NCBI GenBank assembly: GCA_903844155.1
Contig: CAIMSU010000113.1
Coordinates: 1 to 64,000, forward strand
Length of the DNA: 64,000 nucleotides
Direction of reading: 5' to 3'
Origin: an uncultured Pseudomonadota bacterium
Lineage (GTDB): Bacteria > Myxococcota_A > UBA796 > SXON01
Notes under the pieces: generated by a model
Seen by the model: only the letters and a program-made list of their open reading frames with translations
Database searches by the model: none
What the model was told of the DNA's origin: nothing
Program-made: the position numbers and the translations under genes
Part shown: in pieces, positions 51,000 through 58,987 of the stretch
Layout: the number at the start of each line of letters is the position of its first letter
Position numbering within the stretch: position 1 is the first letter of the stretch

Positions 51000-51454
51000 T
51001 GGCCAGCCGCCGTCGCGCGCGGGAGTTCGCCATGCAGGCGCTCTACGCGGCGGACATCGGCCAGGTGGCGGGTCCGAACGCCATTTCTGCGCTCTGGGGC
51101 GCGATGGTGGACGGGCTGCCGGACACGAGCGGCCTGGACGAGGAGCCCGCGACGCCCGAGGAGATCGAGTTCGCGCAATCGCTCGTGCGCGGCGTGATGG
51201 AAGACCTCGCGGCGTTGGACGCGAAGATCGAGGCGGCGAGCACCAATTGGCGTCTCACGCGGATGCCGGGCGTCGACCGCAACATCCTGCGTGTCGGCGC
51301 GTTTGAACTGCTCAATCGTGATGTCCCCACGCCCGTGGTCATCAACGAGGCGCTGGAGATCGCCAAGCGCTACGGCGGGGCCGAGTCGCGCGCGTTCGTG
51401 AACGGCATCCTCGACCGCATCGCCAAAGAGGCGGGGCGTGGCCGAAAGCGTTGA
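50996..51454 (+). CDS. nusB: Transcription antitermination factor NusB
   Basis: A 152-residue all-helical RNA-binding factor of rRNA antitermination. [17 protein letters not shown] at the N-terminus, [23 protein letters not shown] in the centre, and [32 protein letters not shown] at the end are diagnostic. The start overlaps the ribH stop, and the 3' end overlaps the MazG-like gene by 17 bases, giving a three-gene unit. Confidence 0.95.
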   Translation: MMASRRRAREFAMQALYAADIGQVAGPNAISALWGAMVDGLPDTSGLDEEPATPEEIEFAQSLVRGVMEDLAALDAKIEAASTNWRLTRMPGVDRNILRVGAFELLNRDVPTPVVINEALEIAKRYGGAESRAFVNGILDRIAKEAGRGRKR

Positions 51455-51803
51455 TCCGAGTGCGGCGAGGTCGCTACGGGAGATCCAGGCGCACATCGAT
51501 GCGTGGATCGCCGAGAACGGTGGCTACTGGCCTCCGCTCTCGATGCTCGCGCGGCTGACGGAGGAGACGGGCGAGGTCGCGCGCGAGTACAACCACCGCT
51601 TCGGCGCCAAGAAAAAGAAGGCGAGCGAGGGCGGGGCGACGCCGGGGACGCCCGAGGCGAAAGCGGAGCTGGCGGCGGAATTCGCAGACGTGCTGTTCAT
51701 CCTGCTCTCGATGGCGAATGAGCAGGGGATCGACATGGACGAGGCGTTCTCGGCGGTGATGCAGAAGCTCGTGGTGCGGGATGCGGGGCGGTTTCGGGTG
51801 TAG
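51438..51803 (+). CDS. MazG-like nucleotide pyrophosphohydrolase
   Basis: A 121-residue single MazG domain. LTEETGEVAREYN contributes the first Glu pair and EFADVLFILLSMANEQGIDMDEAF the second metal motif (ExxD). It hydrolyses NTPs or dNTPs to monophosphates, probably house-cleaning. The sequence is close to the YpjD-type small MazG proteins. GTG start inside nusB. Confidence 0.88.
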   Translation: MAESVDPSAARSLREIQAHIDAWIAENGGYWPPLSMLARLTEETGEVAREYNHRFGAKKKKASEGGATPGTPEAKAELAAEFADVLFILLSMANEQGIDMDEAFSAVMQKLVVRDAGRFRV

Positions 51804-51812
51804 GATCGGGGC

Positions 51813-52829
51813 GTGCGCGCACGAGTTGCCACCAACCCCGTCCTCCTCGTCGGCCTGCTGGCCTGCCACGCGACGTCAGCCAGCTACTCCAAGCCCGTCC
51901 TCGACGTCGACCCGTACTCCGTGCTCTTCGGCACGCTGGCGCCTGGGGAGAGCGGCACGCAGACGGTCACGCTCCGGAACGACACGGGAACGTCGGCCGC
52001 AGCGGGATTGTCGCTCGGCATCGGGTCCATCGAGCTGGTCGACACGACGGGGGCTTTTCAGGTCTCCTGGGACGCGCAGGCCGTGTCCGAGCCAAAGCCA
52101 CCTCCGCACGGCAGCGGCCGCTACGACACCGGCAACGTCTTCATCCCCGACAGCGCGCCGACGTGGTGCGGCGACACGGCTGGCGACACCGCGCCGCCCT
52201 GCGTGGTTGACACTGGAGGACCGGCGAAGGAGGCCGGCTTTGACGTCGCCGCTGCCGTCATCCCCCCGGGCGGCAGCCTGCCGCTTTCGGTGACCGTGAC
52301 CATGCCCGTCGCCGGCAGCCTCGACCCCGCAGGTGACGTCGACGCCGCCTTGCTCATCCACACTGTCTCGCAGTCGGAGCCGGCTGCGAAGGCTTCCTGG
52401 CCCGGACTCTGGTACGCCGACCCGGTTCACCTCGACCGGATCATCTACCTTCTCGCGTCCAGCAGCCGCCCCGACGTGACCGGGGTCGGGGTGACCGTCG
52501 TCGGGGGGATGACAGGGTTGGACGCCGGCCAGCACGCATGCGAACAGGGCGATGTCATCACGTTCTCCGTGCTCGCCCGAGACGCTGGGGGCGAATCGGT
52601 CACCTACGCGTGGCAGGACGACCTCTCCGGCTCGGCGGGGTTCGATTCGAGGAACGCACAGGTCGTCCACTTCACGTGCCCGGCCGACCCGAACGGCGAG
52701 GGGACGGCGGACCTGATCGTGGTCAGCGTCGGCGATCAGGACGGCTTCTCGGTCACGGGATCGGCCAAGATCGGCGTCTACCCGAGTGGCAGCGGTCTCT
52801 ACTCCCCCCTCGCCATCACCTCCCGCTGA
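51813..52829 (+). CDS. Lipoprotein, paralogue of the downstream MopE-type anchor protein
   Basis: 338 residues (GTG start); lipoprotein signal VLLVGLLACHA. Near the N-terminus YSKPVLDVDPYSVLFGTLAPGESGTQTVTLRND is an Ig-like choice-of-anchor-D type domain. The last 100 residues (QHACEQGDVITFSVLARD...AWQDD...VHFTCPAD...VSVGDQDG) match the C-terminal domain of the 745-residue product at 52959-55196, which begins YYKPVLQVSS in the same way. The two are therefore duplicates, this one lacking the MopE repeats and sorting tail. Surface lipoprotein of unknown role. Confidence 0.75.
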   Translation: MRARVATNPVLLVGLLACHATSASYSKPVLDVDPYSVLFGTLAPGESGTQTVTLRNDTGTSAAAGLSLGIGSIELVDTTGAFQVSWDAQAVSEPKPPPHGSGRYDTGNVFIPDSAPTWCGDTAGDTAPPCVVDTGGPAKEAGFDVAAAVIPPGGSLPLSVTVTMPVAGSLDPAGDVDAALLIHTVSQSEPAAKASWPGLWYADPVHLDRIIYLLASSSRPDVTGVGVTVVGGMTGLDAGQHACEQGDVITFSVLARDAGGESVTYAWQDDLSGSAGFDSRNAQVVHFTCPADPNGEGTADLIVVSVGDQDGFSVTGSAKIGVYPSGSGLYSPLAITSR

Positions 52830-52881
52830 GCGCACTCCAACCCTACGAATACGTCGCAGATCGGTTTCGTGTGACAGGCCA

Positions 52882-52911
52882 TTGACATGTGAACCGCGTT
52901 ACAGGTACGAT
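52882..52911 (+). promoter_or_regulatory. Sigma70-type promoter for the MopE-type protein
   Basis: TTGACA (52882-52887), 18 bases, then TACGAT (52906-52911). The -35 is a perfect consensus and the -10 matches five of six positions of TATAAT-like boxes in GC-rich genomes loosely. Transcription would begin near 52918, about 40 bases before the ATG at 52959. This is the best promoter match I saw in the window. Confidence 0.6.
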
Positions 52912-52958
52912 CCCGTCGTCGTCCCGCTTTCCGCCTGCTCGCCCGCCTCGGAGCCTGA

Positions 52959-55196
52959 ATGTCGCGAACCCTCATCGCCCTCTCCGTCCCGCTCGCCCTC
53001 CCCCTCATGCTCTCGGCCTGCCGCAATCAGGCGCCGACTGTGACCGAGTACTACAAGCCCGTGCTGCAGGTGAGCAGCACGATGGTGGAATTCGGCTCGC
53101 TCGGGTGGGGCGAAACGACGGACCGCACGTTCACGATCACGAACAACGGCGGCACCTCGCTCGCCAACGGCATGCCGATGTGCGTGAGCGCGATGACGCT
53201 TTTGGACACGGCGGGGGTGAATTACACGACCAGCTACGACCCCAGCACCATCACCTGCGCCTCCGGGTCGGCCGGGGACACGGCAGGGGACACCTCCGTT
53301 GCGGCGAGCGCCAAGGGCATCGACACGGCGACGGGCCATGATTCGGGCGGGACGGATTCGGGCAGCGGCTCCGACACCGGAGGGGACACTGGCACTCCCA
53401 CCAGCAGCGACTGCCTGGTCATCCTGAACCCCTCCTGCGAGATCCCCGTCAACGTCCACTTCGCGCCTGATACGCCGACAATCGGCGAGGTGTACGGGGC
53501 GATGAGCGTGGAGACCAAGGACCAGACCCTCGACAGCTCCGCGACGGACGACGAATACCTGGCCGCCTACCACAAGGATCCGGTCCGGCTCAAGAAGCTC
53601 GTCTACCTGCATGGCACGGCGGCGCACGCCGAGGGCAAGATCGAGGTCACGCCGCAGACGGTGGACTTCGGGTACGTCAACCCCTCGGACACCACCGATC
53701 ACGTCGAGTTCATCTCGATCAAGAACATCGGCGACGGGGATCTGAACGTCAGCGGCGTCACGATGGCGTCCACGTGCGATGCCGCCTACTCGCTCGTCAC
53801 CAACCCGCCCGCAGGCGTGCTGCCGCCGGGAGGCGAAACGCTCGCCGAGGTCCGGTTCGCGCCGACGGACGAGGGCGCGGCCTACTGCCAGATGTCGGTC
53901 GCTTCCGACTCGCGCGAGGCCCCGGACGTTCCGGTCACCTTCACCGGAAACGCAGGCTCTGCCCCGGACAATTCGCCGCCGACAGCGGCCATCCGCTCGC
54001 CGTCCAACGGCTACAAGTATGACGCGATCCGCGATCTTGAGCTTGAGGTCAACATCTTCGATGTCGACCAGCCGGCGACCACGCTGACCTGCCGCGTCTA
54101 CAGCGCGGTATTGCAGACCGCCAACGTCGCGACCTGCACCGCGCCGGACGACTCGGGTCACTTCTTCATCGACATCCCACCGGGCGACCTGAGCACCGGC
54201 ACCGACACGCTGCAGCTCATCGTGACCGACGGCAGCGGCGTGAGCGCCACGGCCGCCGTCTCCGTCGTCATCGGCACGGACTACCCCGCGGATGACGACG
54301 ATGGCGACGGTTATGGCCTCTCCGACCCCACCAACCCGGACTGCGACGAGCACAACCGCAACACGTACCCTGGCGCCGCCGAGCTCTACGACAACAAGGA
54401 CAACGACTGCGACGGCGTTGTCGACGAGGGCACCGACGGCTTTGACGACGACGGCGACGGGTTCAGCGAGGCCGCTGGCGACTGCGACGACTACAACGAC
54501 TCCGCCTACCCGGGCGCGCCCGAGCGTGGCGACGGGGTTGACAACGACTGCGACGGCGTGGTGGACGAGGGCACCGCCCTCTACGACGACGATGGCGACG
54601 GCTACGCCGAGGTCAACAACGACTGCAACGACGCCGACCCGACCGTCAACCCGGCGGCCGTCGAGGTGTGTGGCGATCACATCGACAACAACTGCAACGG
54701 CCTGATTGACTCGGGCGATGCATGTGTGAGCACCGACTCCTCGCCCGTCATCGCGGGTGGGCTGGCCGGGGTCGCTGCAGACCAGTACGCCTGCGAAGAG
54801 GGCGACGTCATCACGCTCTCCGTGCTCTCCTACGACGCCGATGGGCAGGTCTCCACCTTCGCCTGGCAGAGTGACGCTGGGCCGACCGTGTTCGACACGA
54901 CGTCTGCTTCTTCCGTCCACTTCACCTGCCCTGCGCTCGGCACCAACGAGAGCGGCGGCAAGGCGTTCCTCGCGGTCGTGACCGTCGCGGACCCGGACGG
55001 TCACAACGCCTCCGCGTCCACGAAGATCGCCGATTACCCGACGGACAGCGGCATGTACCAGACCTACGAGAAGGTCACGGTCCCGGACAGTGGCAAGGGC
55101 AGCGGCGGAGGGTGTGCGACTGTCTCACCGGTGCCCGGGCTCTCGCTGTTCGGTCTGGCGCTCGCGGCAGCGGGCATCCGGCGCCGTCGGAGCTGA
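52959..55196 (+). CDS. Surface protein with Ig-like domains, MopE metal-binding repeats and sorting tail
   Basis: 745 residues. The signal LALPLMLSACRN marks a lipoprotein. Two choice-of-anchor-D-like Ig domains follow (VEFGSLGWGETTDRTFTITNNGG and VDFGYVNPSDTTDHVEFISIKN), with an Asp/Ser/Gly/Thr linker between. Residues about 440-590 hold four MopE-type units (DDDGDGYGLSDPTNPDCDEHN, DDDGDGFSEAAGDCDDYN, DDDGDGYAEVNNDCNDAD, each with NDCDGVVDEG-type closers). The C-terminal domain is shared with 51813-52829. The end has GGGC, a hydrophobic run and RRRR, a MYXO-CTERM-like signal. It combines a lipobox with a C-terminal sorting tail, which is unusual. A strong promoter lies upstream. Confidence 0.85.
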   Translation: MSRTLIALSVPLALPLMLSACRNQAPTVTEYYKPVLQVSSTMVEFGSLGWGETTDRTFTITNNGGTSLANGMPMCVSAMTLLDTAGVNYTTSYDPSTITCASGSAGDTAGDTSVAASAKGIDTATGHDSGGTDSGSGSDTGGDTGTPTSSDCLVILNPSCEIPVNVHFAPDTPTIGEVYGAMSVETKDQTLDSSATDDEYLAAYHKDPVRLKKLVYLHGTAAHAEGKIEVTPQTVDFGYVNPSDTTDHVEFISIKNIGDGDLNVSGVTMASTCDAAYSLVTNPPAGVLPPGGETLAEVRFAPTDEGAAYCQMSVASDSREAPDVPVTFTGNAGSAPDNSPPTAAIRSPSNGYKYDAIRDLELEVNIFDVDQPATTLTCRVYSAVLQTANVATCTAPDDSGHFFIDIPPGDLSTGTDTLQLIVTDGSGVSATAAVSVVIGTDYPADDDDGDGYGLSDPTNPDCDEHNRNTYPGAAELYDNKDNDCDGVVDEGTDGFDDDGDGFSEAAGDCDDYNDSAYPGAPERGDGVDNDCDGVVDEGTALYDDDGDGYAEVNNDCNDADPTVNPAAVEVCGDHIDNNCNGLIDSGDACVSTDSSPVIAGGLAGVAADQYACEEGDVITLSVLSYDADGQVSTFAWQSDAGPTVFDTTSASSVHFTCPALGTNESGGKAFLAVVTVADPDGHNASASTKIADYPTDSGMYQTYEKVTVPDSGKGSGGGCATVSPVPGLSLFGLALAAAGIRRRRS

Positions 55197-55212
55197 CCCG
55201 AACGGGAGCGCT

Positions 55213-56163
55213 CTATGTCGCGGTCAGGCGACGGAAGACCTCGTCGAGGCTGCCCTTTTCGGCGGCCAGCTCGATGAGGAGCAACCCTTCGCGGGCGGCG
55301 AGCTCGAACAATGCGGCGCGCACGTCGCGGTCGGCGAGCACCTCAAAGCTCATGGCGTCCTGGGCGTCTGCCTGGTCTCCGGCGCGCCTGCTCACCCGCT
55401 GAACCCCGGGGATGGCCACGATGAGGTCGTTGACCGCCTCGAACGCCAGCTTGACGCGCCCAGGCAGGTAGGTGGCGCGCTGGAGCGTGCCCCCGATCGC
55501 CTGCGCGCCAAGGCGTGACGTGGGCGCGTCGGCCACGAGCTGGCCCTGGTTGAGGATCAGCACCCGGTCGCACACCGCCTGCACCTCCTGCATGATGTGC
55601 GTCGAGAGGATGACGGTGCGCTTGGCGCCGATGCGCCGGATGAGGTCCCGGATGACGGCGATCTGGTTCGGGTCGAGACCGCTGGTCGGCTCGTCAAGGA
55701 TCAGGACGGGCGGCTCGTGGAGGATGGCGGCGGCGAGGCCAACGCGCTGCTTGTACCCCTTCGAAAGCGTGCCGATCACCTGGTTCAGGCGGTCGGACAG
55801 ATCGCATTCGGTCGCCGCGCGGTCGATGGCCGTCTCGCGTTCAGCTGGCGGCAGTCCGCGCACCCGCCCCACGAAGTCGAGGTAGTCCCGGACGCGCATT
55901 TCAGCGTACGAAGGCGCTGATTCGGGCAGGTAGCCGAGCTGGCGGCGGGCGGCCAGCGAGTCGCTCACCACGTCGTGACCAGCGATTGTTGCGCTCCCGG
56001 ACGTCGGTGGAATGAAGCCCGTCAGGATCTTCATGGTCGTCGACTTGCCAGCGCCGTTCGGGCCGAGGAAGCCGACGATCTCACCCTTGCCGATCTTGAA
56101 GCTGATGCCCTTGAGCGCCTGGAACGGGCCGAACGAGCGGTGCAGGTCGGTGACGTCGATCAT
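55213..56163 (-). CDS. ABC-2 type transporter ATP-binding protein (GldA-like)
   Basis: 316 residues. Walker A GPNGAGKSTT, Q-loop region LGYLPESAPSY, signature LSKGYKQRVGLAAA, Walker B VLILDEPTSGLD and H-loop STHIMQEV are intact. The C-terminal 100 residues are the regulatory extension seen in GldA/NatA-type ATPases. Family members export lipids, peptides or polysaccharide components; GldA is linked to gliding in Bacteroidota, and homologues are widespread. No membrane-subunit gene is adjacent on either side, so its permease partner is elsewhere. Confidence 0.88.
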   Translation of the reverse strand: MIDVTDLHRSFGPFQALKGISFKIGKGEIVGFLGPNGAGKSTTMKILTGFIPPTSGSATIAGHDVVSDSLAARRQLGYLPESAPSYAEMRVRDYLDFVGRVRGLPPAERETAIDRAATECDLSDRLNQVIGTLSKGYKQRVGLAAAILHEPPVLILDEPTSGLDPNQIAVIRDLIRRIGAKRTVILSTHIMQEVQAVCDRVLILNQGQLVADAPTSRLGAQAIGGTLQRATYLPGRVKLAFEAVNDLIVAIPGVQRVSRRAGDQADAQDAMSFEVLADRDVRAALFELAAREGLLLIELAAEKGSLDEVFRRLTAT

Positions 56164-56258
56164 GGTGTGATCTATCCGAGCCTCCCGCGACCCGTGCGCC
56201 TTGGCGTTTTCTCGACGACTCGTGACCCAAAACTCGTGCTACCGTTCCGCCAACTCCG

Positions 56259-57098
56259 GTGATCCCGATGCGCGCTCCATTTGTATCGTTGCTCCTCTCC
56301 ACGGCGCTGCTCGGCGCTGGCTGCACGGACAGCATCAAGATCATCAACACGGACACGGCAAATCCAGCCAACAACCTGGACAGCTCCGGGGACACTGCGG
56401 ACAGCTCCGGTGACACCGGCCCGGCCGACACCGGCTGGCCCCAGTACGACGGCGCCATGCTCAAGATCATCTCGCCCGCGAGCGGCGACTTTCTGCCCTG
56501 GTCCGAGGACGCGACCTTCTCGGCCGAGATCGTCGATACCAGCGGCAACGTCATGGACTTCAGCGACATCGTCTGGTCGTCCGACATCGACCCCACGTGG
56601 ACGATCACCGGCACCAACGTCGTCGACAACACCCTCGGCGTCGGCACCCACGCGCTCACCGCCACGGCCGAGCTGCCGAACGGCGACCGCCTCGCCTACA
56701 CCATCGGCGGCGTGCTGGTGCAGAGCCCGTACTCCGGCATCTACAGCGGCACCCTGCAGATCAACGCGGCCTACGGCACCTACGCGGTGGGCTGCGCGGG
56801 CGCCACCACCATCACCGTGGACGCCTACGGCCAGGCCGTCAGCGGCGACGCGGGCTGCATCCTTTCGCTCAACGGCTACGACATCAACAGCTCCTACATC
56901 ATCGCGTACGACAACACCGACGGCGCGCTGACCGGGACCACGTCCATCGACCTCTCGTTCTACCAGTACGACATCGACACGACCGGCACCCTCGACACCG
57001 ACGGCAACCTCGCCGCCGATTTCACCACCGACATCGCGGGCATGACGCTCACCGGCGCCCTGACGGCCACCCGCATCACGCGCGACCTGGGGTCCTGA
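56259..57098 (+). CDS. Lipoprotein with Asp/Ser/Gly/Thr linker
   Basis: 279 residues from GTG 56259 (ATG 56268, MRAPFVSLLL, is an equally good start). Lipoprotein signal LLLSTALLGAGC. A low-complexity linker (DSSGDTADSSGDTGPADTG) leads to an Ig-like domain (KIISPASGDFLPWSEDATFSAEIVD) and a beta-rich C-terminal domain. No known catalytic motif. It resembles the lipoprotein at 42326 in layout. The element TGCTACC occurs at 56237-56243, as upstream of that gene. Confidence 0.72.
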   Translation: MIPMRAPFVSLLLSTALLGAGCTDSIKIINTDTANPANNLDSSGDTADSSGDTGPADTGWPQYDGAMLKIISPASGDFLPWSEDATFSAEIVDTSGNVMDFSDIVWSSDIDPTWTITGTNVVDNTLGVGTHALTATAELPNGDRLAYTIGGVLVQSPYSGIYSGTLQINAAYGTYAVGCAGATTITVDAYGQAVSGDAGCILSLNGYDINSSYIIAYDNTDGALTGTTSIDLSFYQYDIDTTGTLDTDGNLAADFTTDIAGMTLTGALTATRITRDLGS

Positions 57099-57111
57099 CC
57101 GCTGCGACCGG

Positions 57112-57681
57112 CTACGACCGCGGCCTGCCGACGCCGAGCAGGATGCCGATGTTCCCGACCACGTAGACGGATGGGCTGACGCCGTCCGGGAGCACGACCG
57201 CGTTCACGCGCACGGTCGGCCGGATGCGGGCGCCGAAGCTGCTCTTCGGAAACGGGGTGGCCATGTCCCAGCCTGCCCCGAGCTCAAAGCCGGTGCGGTG
57301 CGTGATGCCACTGTAGGTCGCCGCGATGGCGCCGACGGGGTGGGTGAGGGCCTCATCGAGCGAGAGCTCGTGGTGGTGCGCAAAGCCGAGGTAGACGAAG
57401 GGGCCGCTGTCGCCGGGGTAGCGGACGTCGAAGTCGATGTTGCCGACCGTGCGGACGTCCGACGCGTAGAGGCCTTCGCCGACGCGCCCTTCGAGCGCGA
57501 GGTTGTGGTTGTCGCCCTTACCGATCATCACGCCTGCGAGGGCACCAAACCCGCCGCCGACGCCGGGACTCGTGGACGCACCCACGTCCGCGAAGCCGCC
57601 GAGCCAGACGGGGTATTCGGGTGGAGCCGCGTGGGCGGACGGGAGCGATGCCAGAGCGACGAGCGTGCAGAGCAGGAACAT
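57112..57681 (-). CDS. Small outer-membrane/periplasmic beta-rich protein
   Basis: 189 residues with a cleavable signal (MFLLCTLVALASLPSAHA). The mature part alternates strands of an outer-membrane barrel type (GGGFGALAGVMIG, NLALEGRVGEG, NIDFDVRYPG, FELGAGWDMAT, RIRPTVRVNAVVLPDG, SVYVVGNIGILLG). A small eight-stranded barrel is plausible. The frame continues far upstream (to 59079), but that is antisense to the exchanger gene and is rejected. No family assigned. Confidence 0.65.
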   Translation of the reverse strand: MFLLCTLVALASLPSAHAAPPEYPVWLGGFADVGASTSPGVGGGFGALAGVMIGKGDNHNLALEGRVGEGLYASDVRTVGNIDFDVRYPGDSGPFVYLGFAHHHELSLDEALTHPVGAIAATYSGITHRTGFELGAGWDMATPFPKSSFGARIRPTVRVNAVVLPDGVSPSVYVVGNIGILLGVGRPRS

Positions 57682-57759
57682 CCGGCAGTCTACCCCGCCA
57701 AAGCAACTTCTTGTGCCGGCGCGGGAACCGGACCGGCCGTCGTGGGGATAGGGCGGGAG

Positions 57760-58983
57760 ATGCGCTGGATGCCGTACATCGTTGCCGGGGCCGTGGCGGT
57801 GCCCTGGATCGTCGTCCATCTTCTCGCCTTGGACGTCGGGAGTTCGCTCGTAGCGGTGATGAGCGGGATCGCGATCCTCGGGGCCTCGTTCCTCTTGTCC
57901 TGGGCGTGCGAGGTGGCCGAGGAGGACGTCCCGCAGGCGCTCGCCGTGAGCGTGCTCGCGCTTGTGGCGGTGCTGCCGGAGTACGCCGTGGACGCGAGCT
58001 TTGCCTGGAAGGCGGCTGGGGATCCCGCGTCTGCTGGCTACGCCATCGCCAACATGACCGGCGGGAACCGGTTGATGCTGGGCTTCGGCTGGGTGCTGGT
58101 GTGCGTGCTGAACTGGGCGAAGTTCCGGCGTGATCGCGTGGTTTTGGAGAAGGACCTCGGCGGCGAGATCACCATCCTCATGGCGTCCACGCTTTACGCG
58201 CTGGTGCCGGTCTGGCGGGGATCGCTCACGCTCGTTGACACAGCCGTGTACGTGACCTTGTACGTGCTCTATCTTGTGGCGGCGTCGCGGGGCGAGGAGC
58301 ACGAGAGCGAGCCGGTCGGGCCAGCGGCGGTGCTCGCCGGTCAGTCGACGATGGTGCGTCGGGGAGGGGTGATCGGGCTCGTCGTGTTCGGCGCCGCCGT
58401 GATCGTCATGAGCGCGGGGCCGTTCGCGGGGGCGCTCGTCGAGACCGGGGCGCGGCTCGGCGTCGACCAGTTCGTCCTGGTGCAGTGGGTCGCGCCAGTC
58501 GCGAGCGAGGCGCCGGAGGTGGTCGTCGCGACGTTGATGGTCCTGCGCGGGGCGAGCCAGACGGGGCTGCGGGCGCTGATCAGCTCCAGCGTGAACCAGT
58601 GGACCTTGCTGGTCGGCACGTTGGCGTTGGTGATCTCGCTCGCGAGCGGGCACGGCGCGGCGCTCCCGCTGGACCCGCGGCAGCAGGAGGAGATGCTGCT
58701 GACGGCGGCGCAGTGCCTGTTCGCCATCGCCGTCATCGCGGACCTGAGGCTGCAACTCTGGCAAGCCAGCCTGCTCGGCGGGCTTTTCCTGCTCCAGCCG
58801 CTGTTCCCGAACGCCCACCGCCTCATCGCGATGGGGTACCTCGCCCTGTTCGCCATCGTCGTCGTCCTCGACAAGCGGACCCGCCACGGCCTGTGGCAGT
58901 CGCTCGACACGTTCTGGGGCCTGCTGACGAACCGTCCGCGGGAGGTTGAGCCGGACCATCGGGGAGACGGGATCGAGGGGTGA
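57760..58983 (+). CDS. Sodium/calcium exchanger-family cation antiporter
   Basis: 407 residues, with about ten to eleven membrane segments in two inverted halves. The alpha repeats are seen as ALAVSVLALVAVLPEYAVDASFAWKAAG...NMTGGNRLMLG and APVASEAPEVVVATLMVLRG...ALISSSVNQWTLLVG. Each has the Pro-Glu pair and the Asn-rich partner that bind the cation. It exchanges Ca2+ or another divalent cation for Na+ or H+. ATG 57760 is the first start outside the divergent gene. hrpB follows 4 bases later. Confidence 0.85.
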   Translation: MRWMPYIVAGAVAVPWIVVHLLALDVGSSLVAVMSGIAILGASFLLSWACEVAEEDVPQALAVSVLALVAVLPEYAVDASFAWKAAGDPASAGYAIANMTGGNRLMLGFGWVLVCVLNWAKFRRDRVVLEKDLGGEITILMASTLYALVPVWRGSLTLVDTAVYVTLYVLYLVAASRGEEHESEPVGPAAVLAGQSTMVRRGGVIGLVVFGAAVIVMSAGPFAGALVETGARLGVDQFVLVQWVAPVASEAPEVVVATLMVLRGASQTGLRALISSSVNQWTLLVGTLALVISLASGHGAALPLDPRQQEEMLLTAAQCLFAIAVIADLRLQLWQASLLGGLFLLQPLFPNAHRLIAMGYLALFAIVVVLDKRTRHGLWQSLDTFWGLLTNRPREVEPDHRGDGIEG

Positions 58984-58987
58984 GCCG

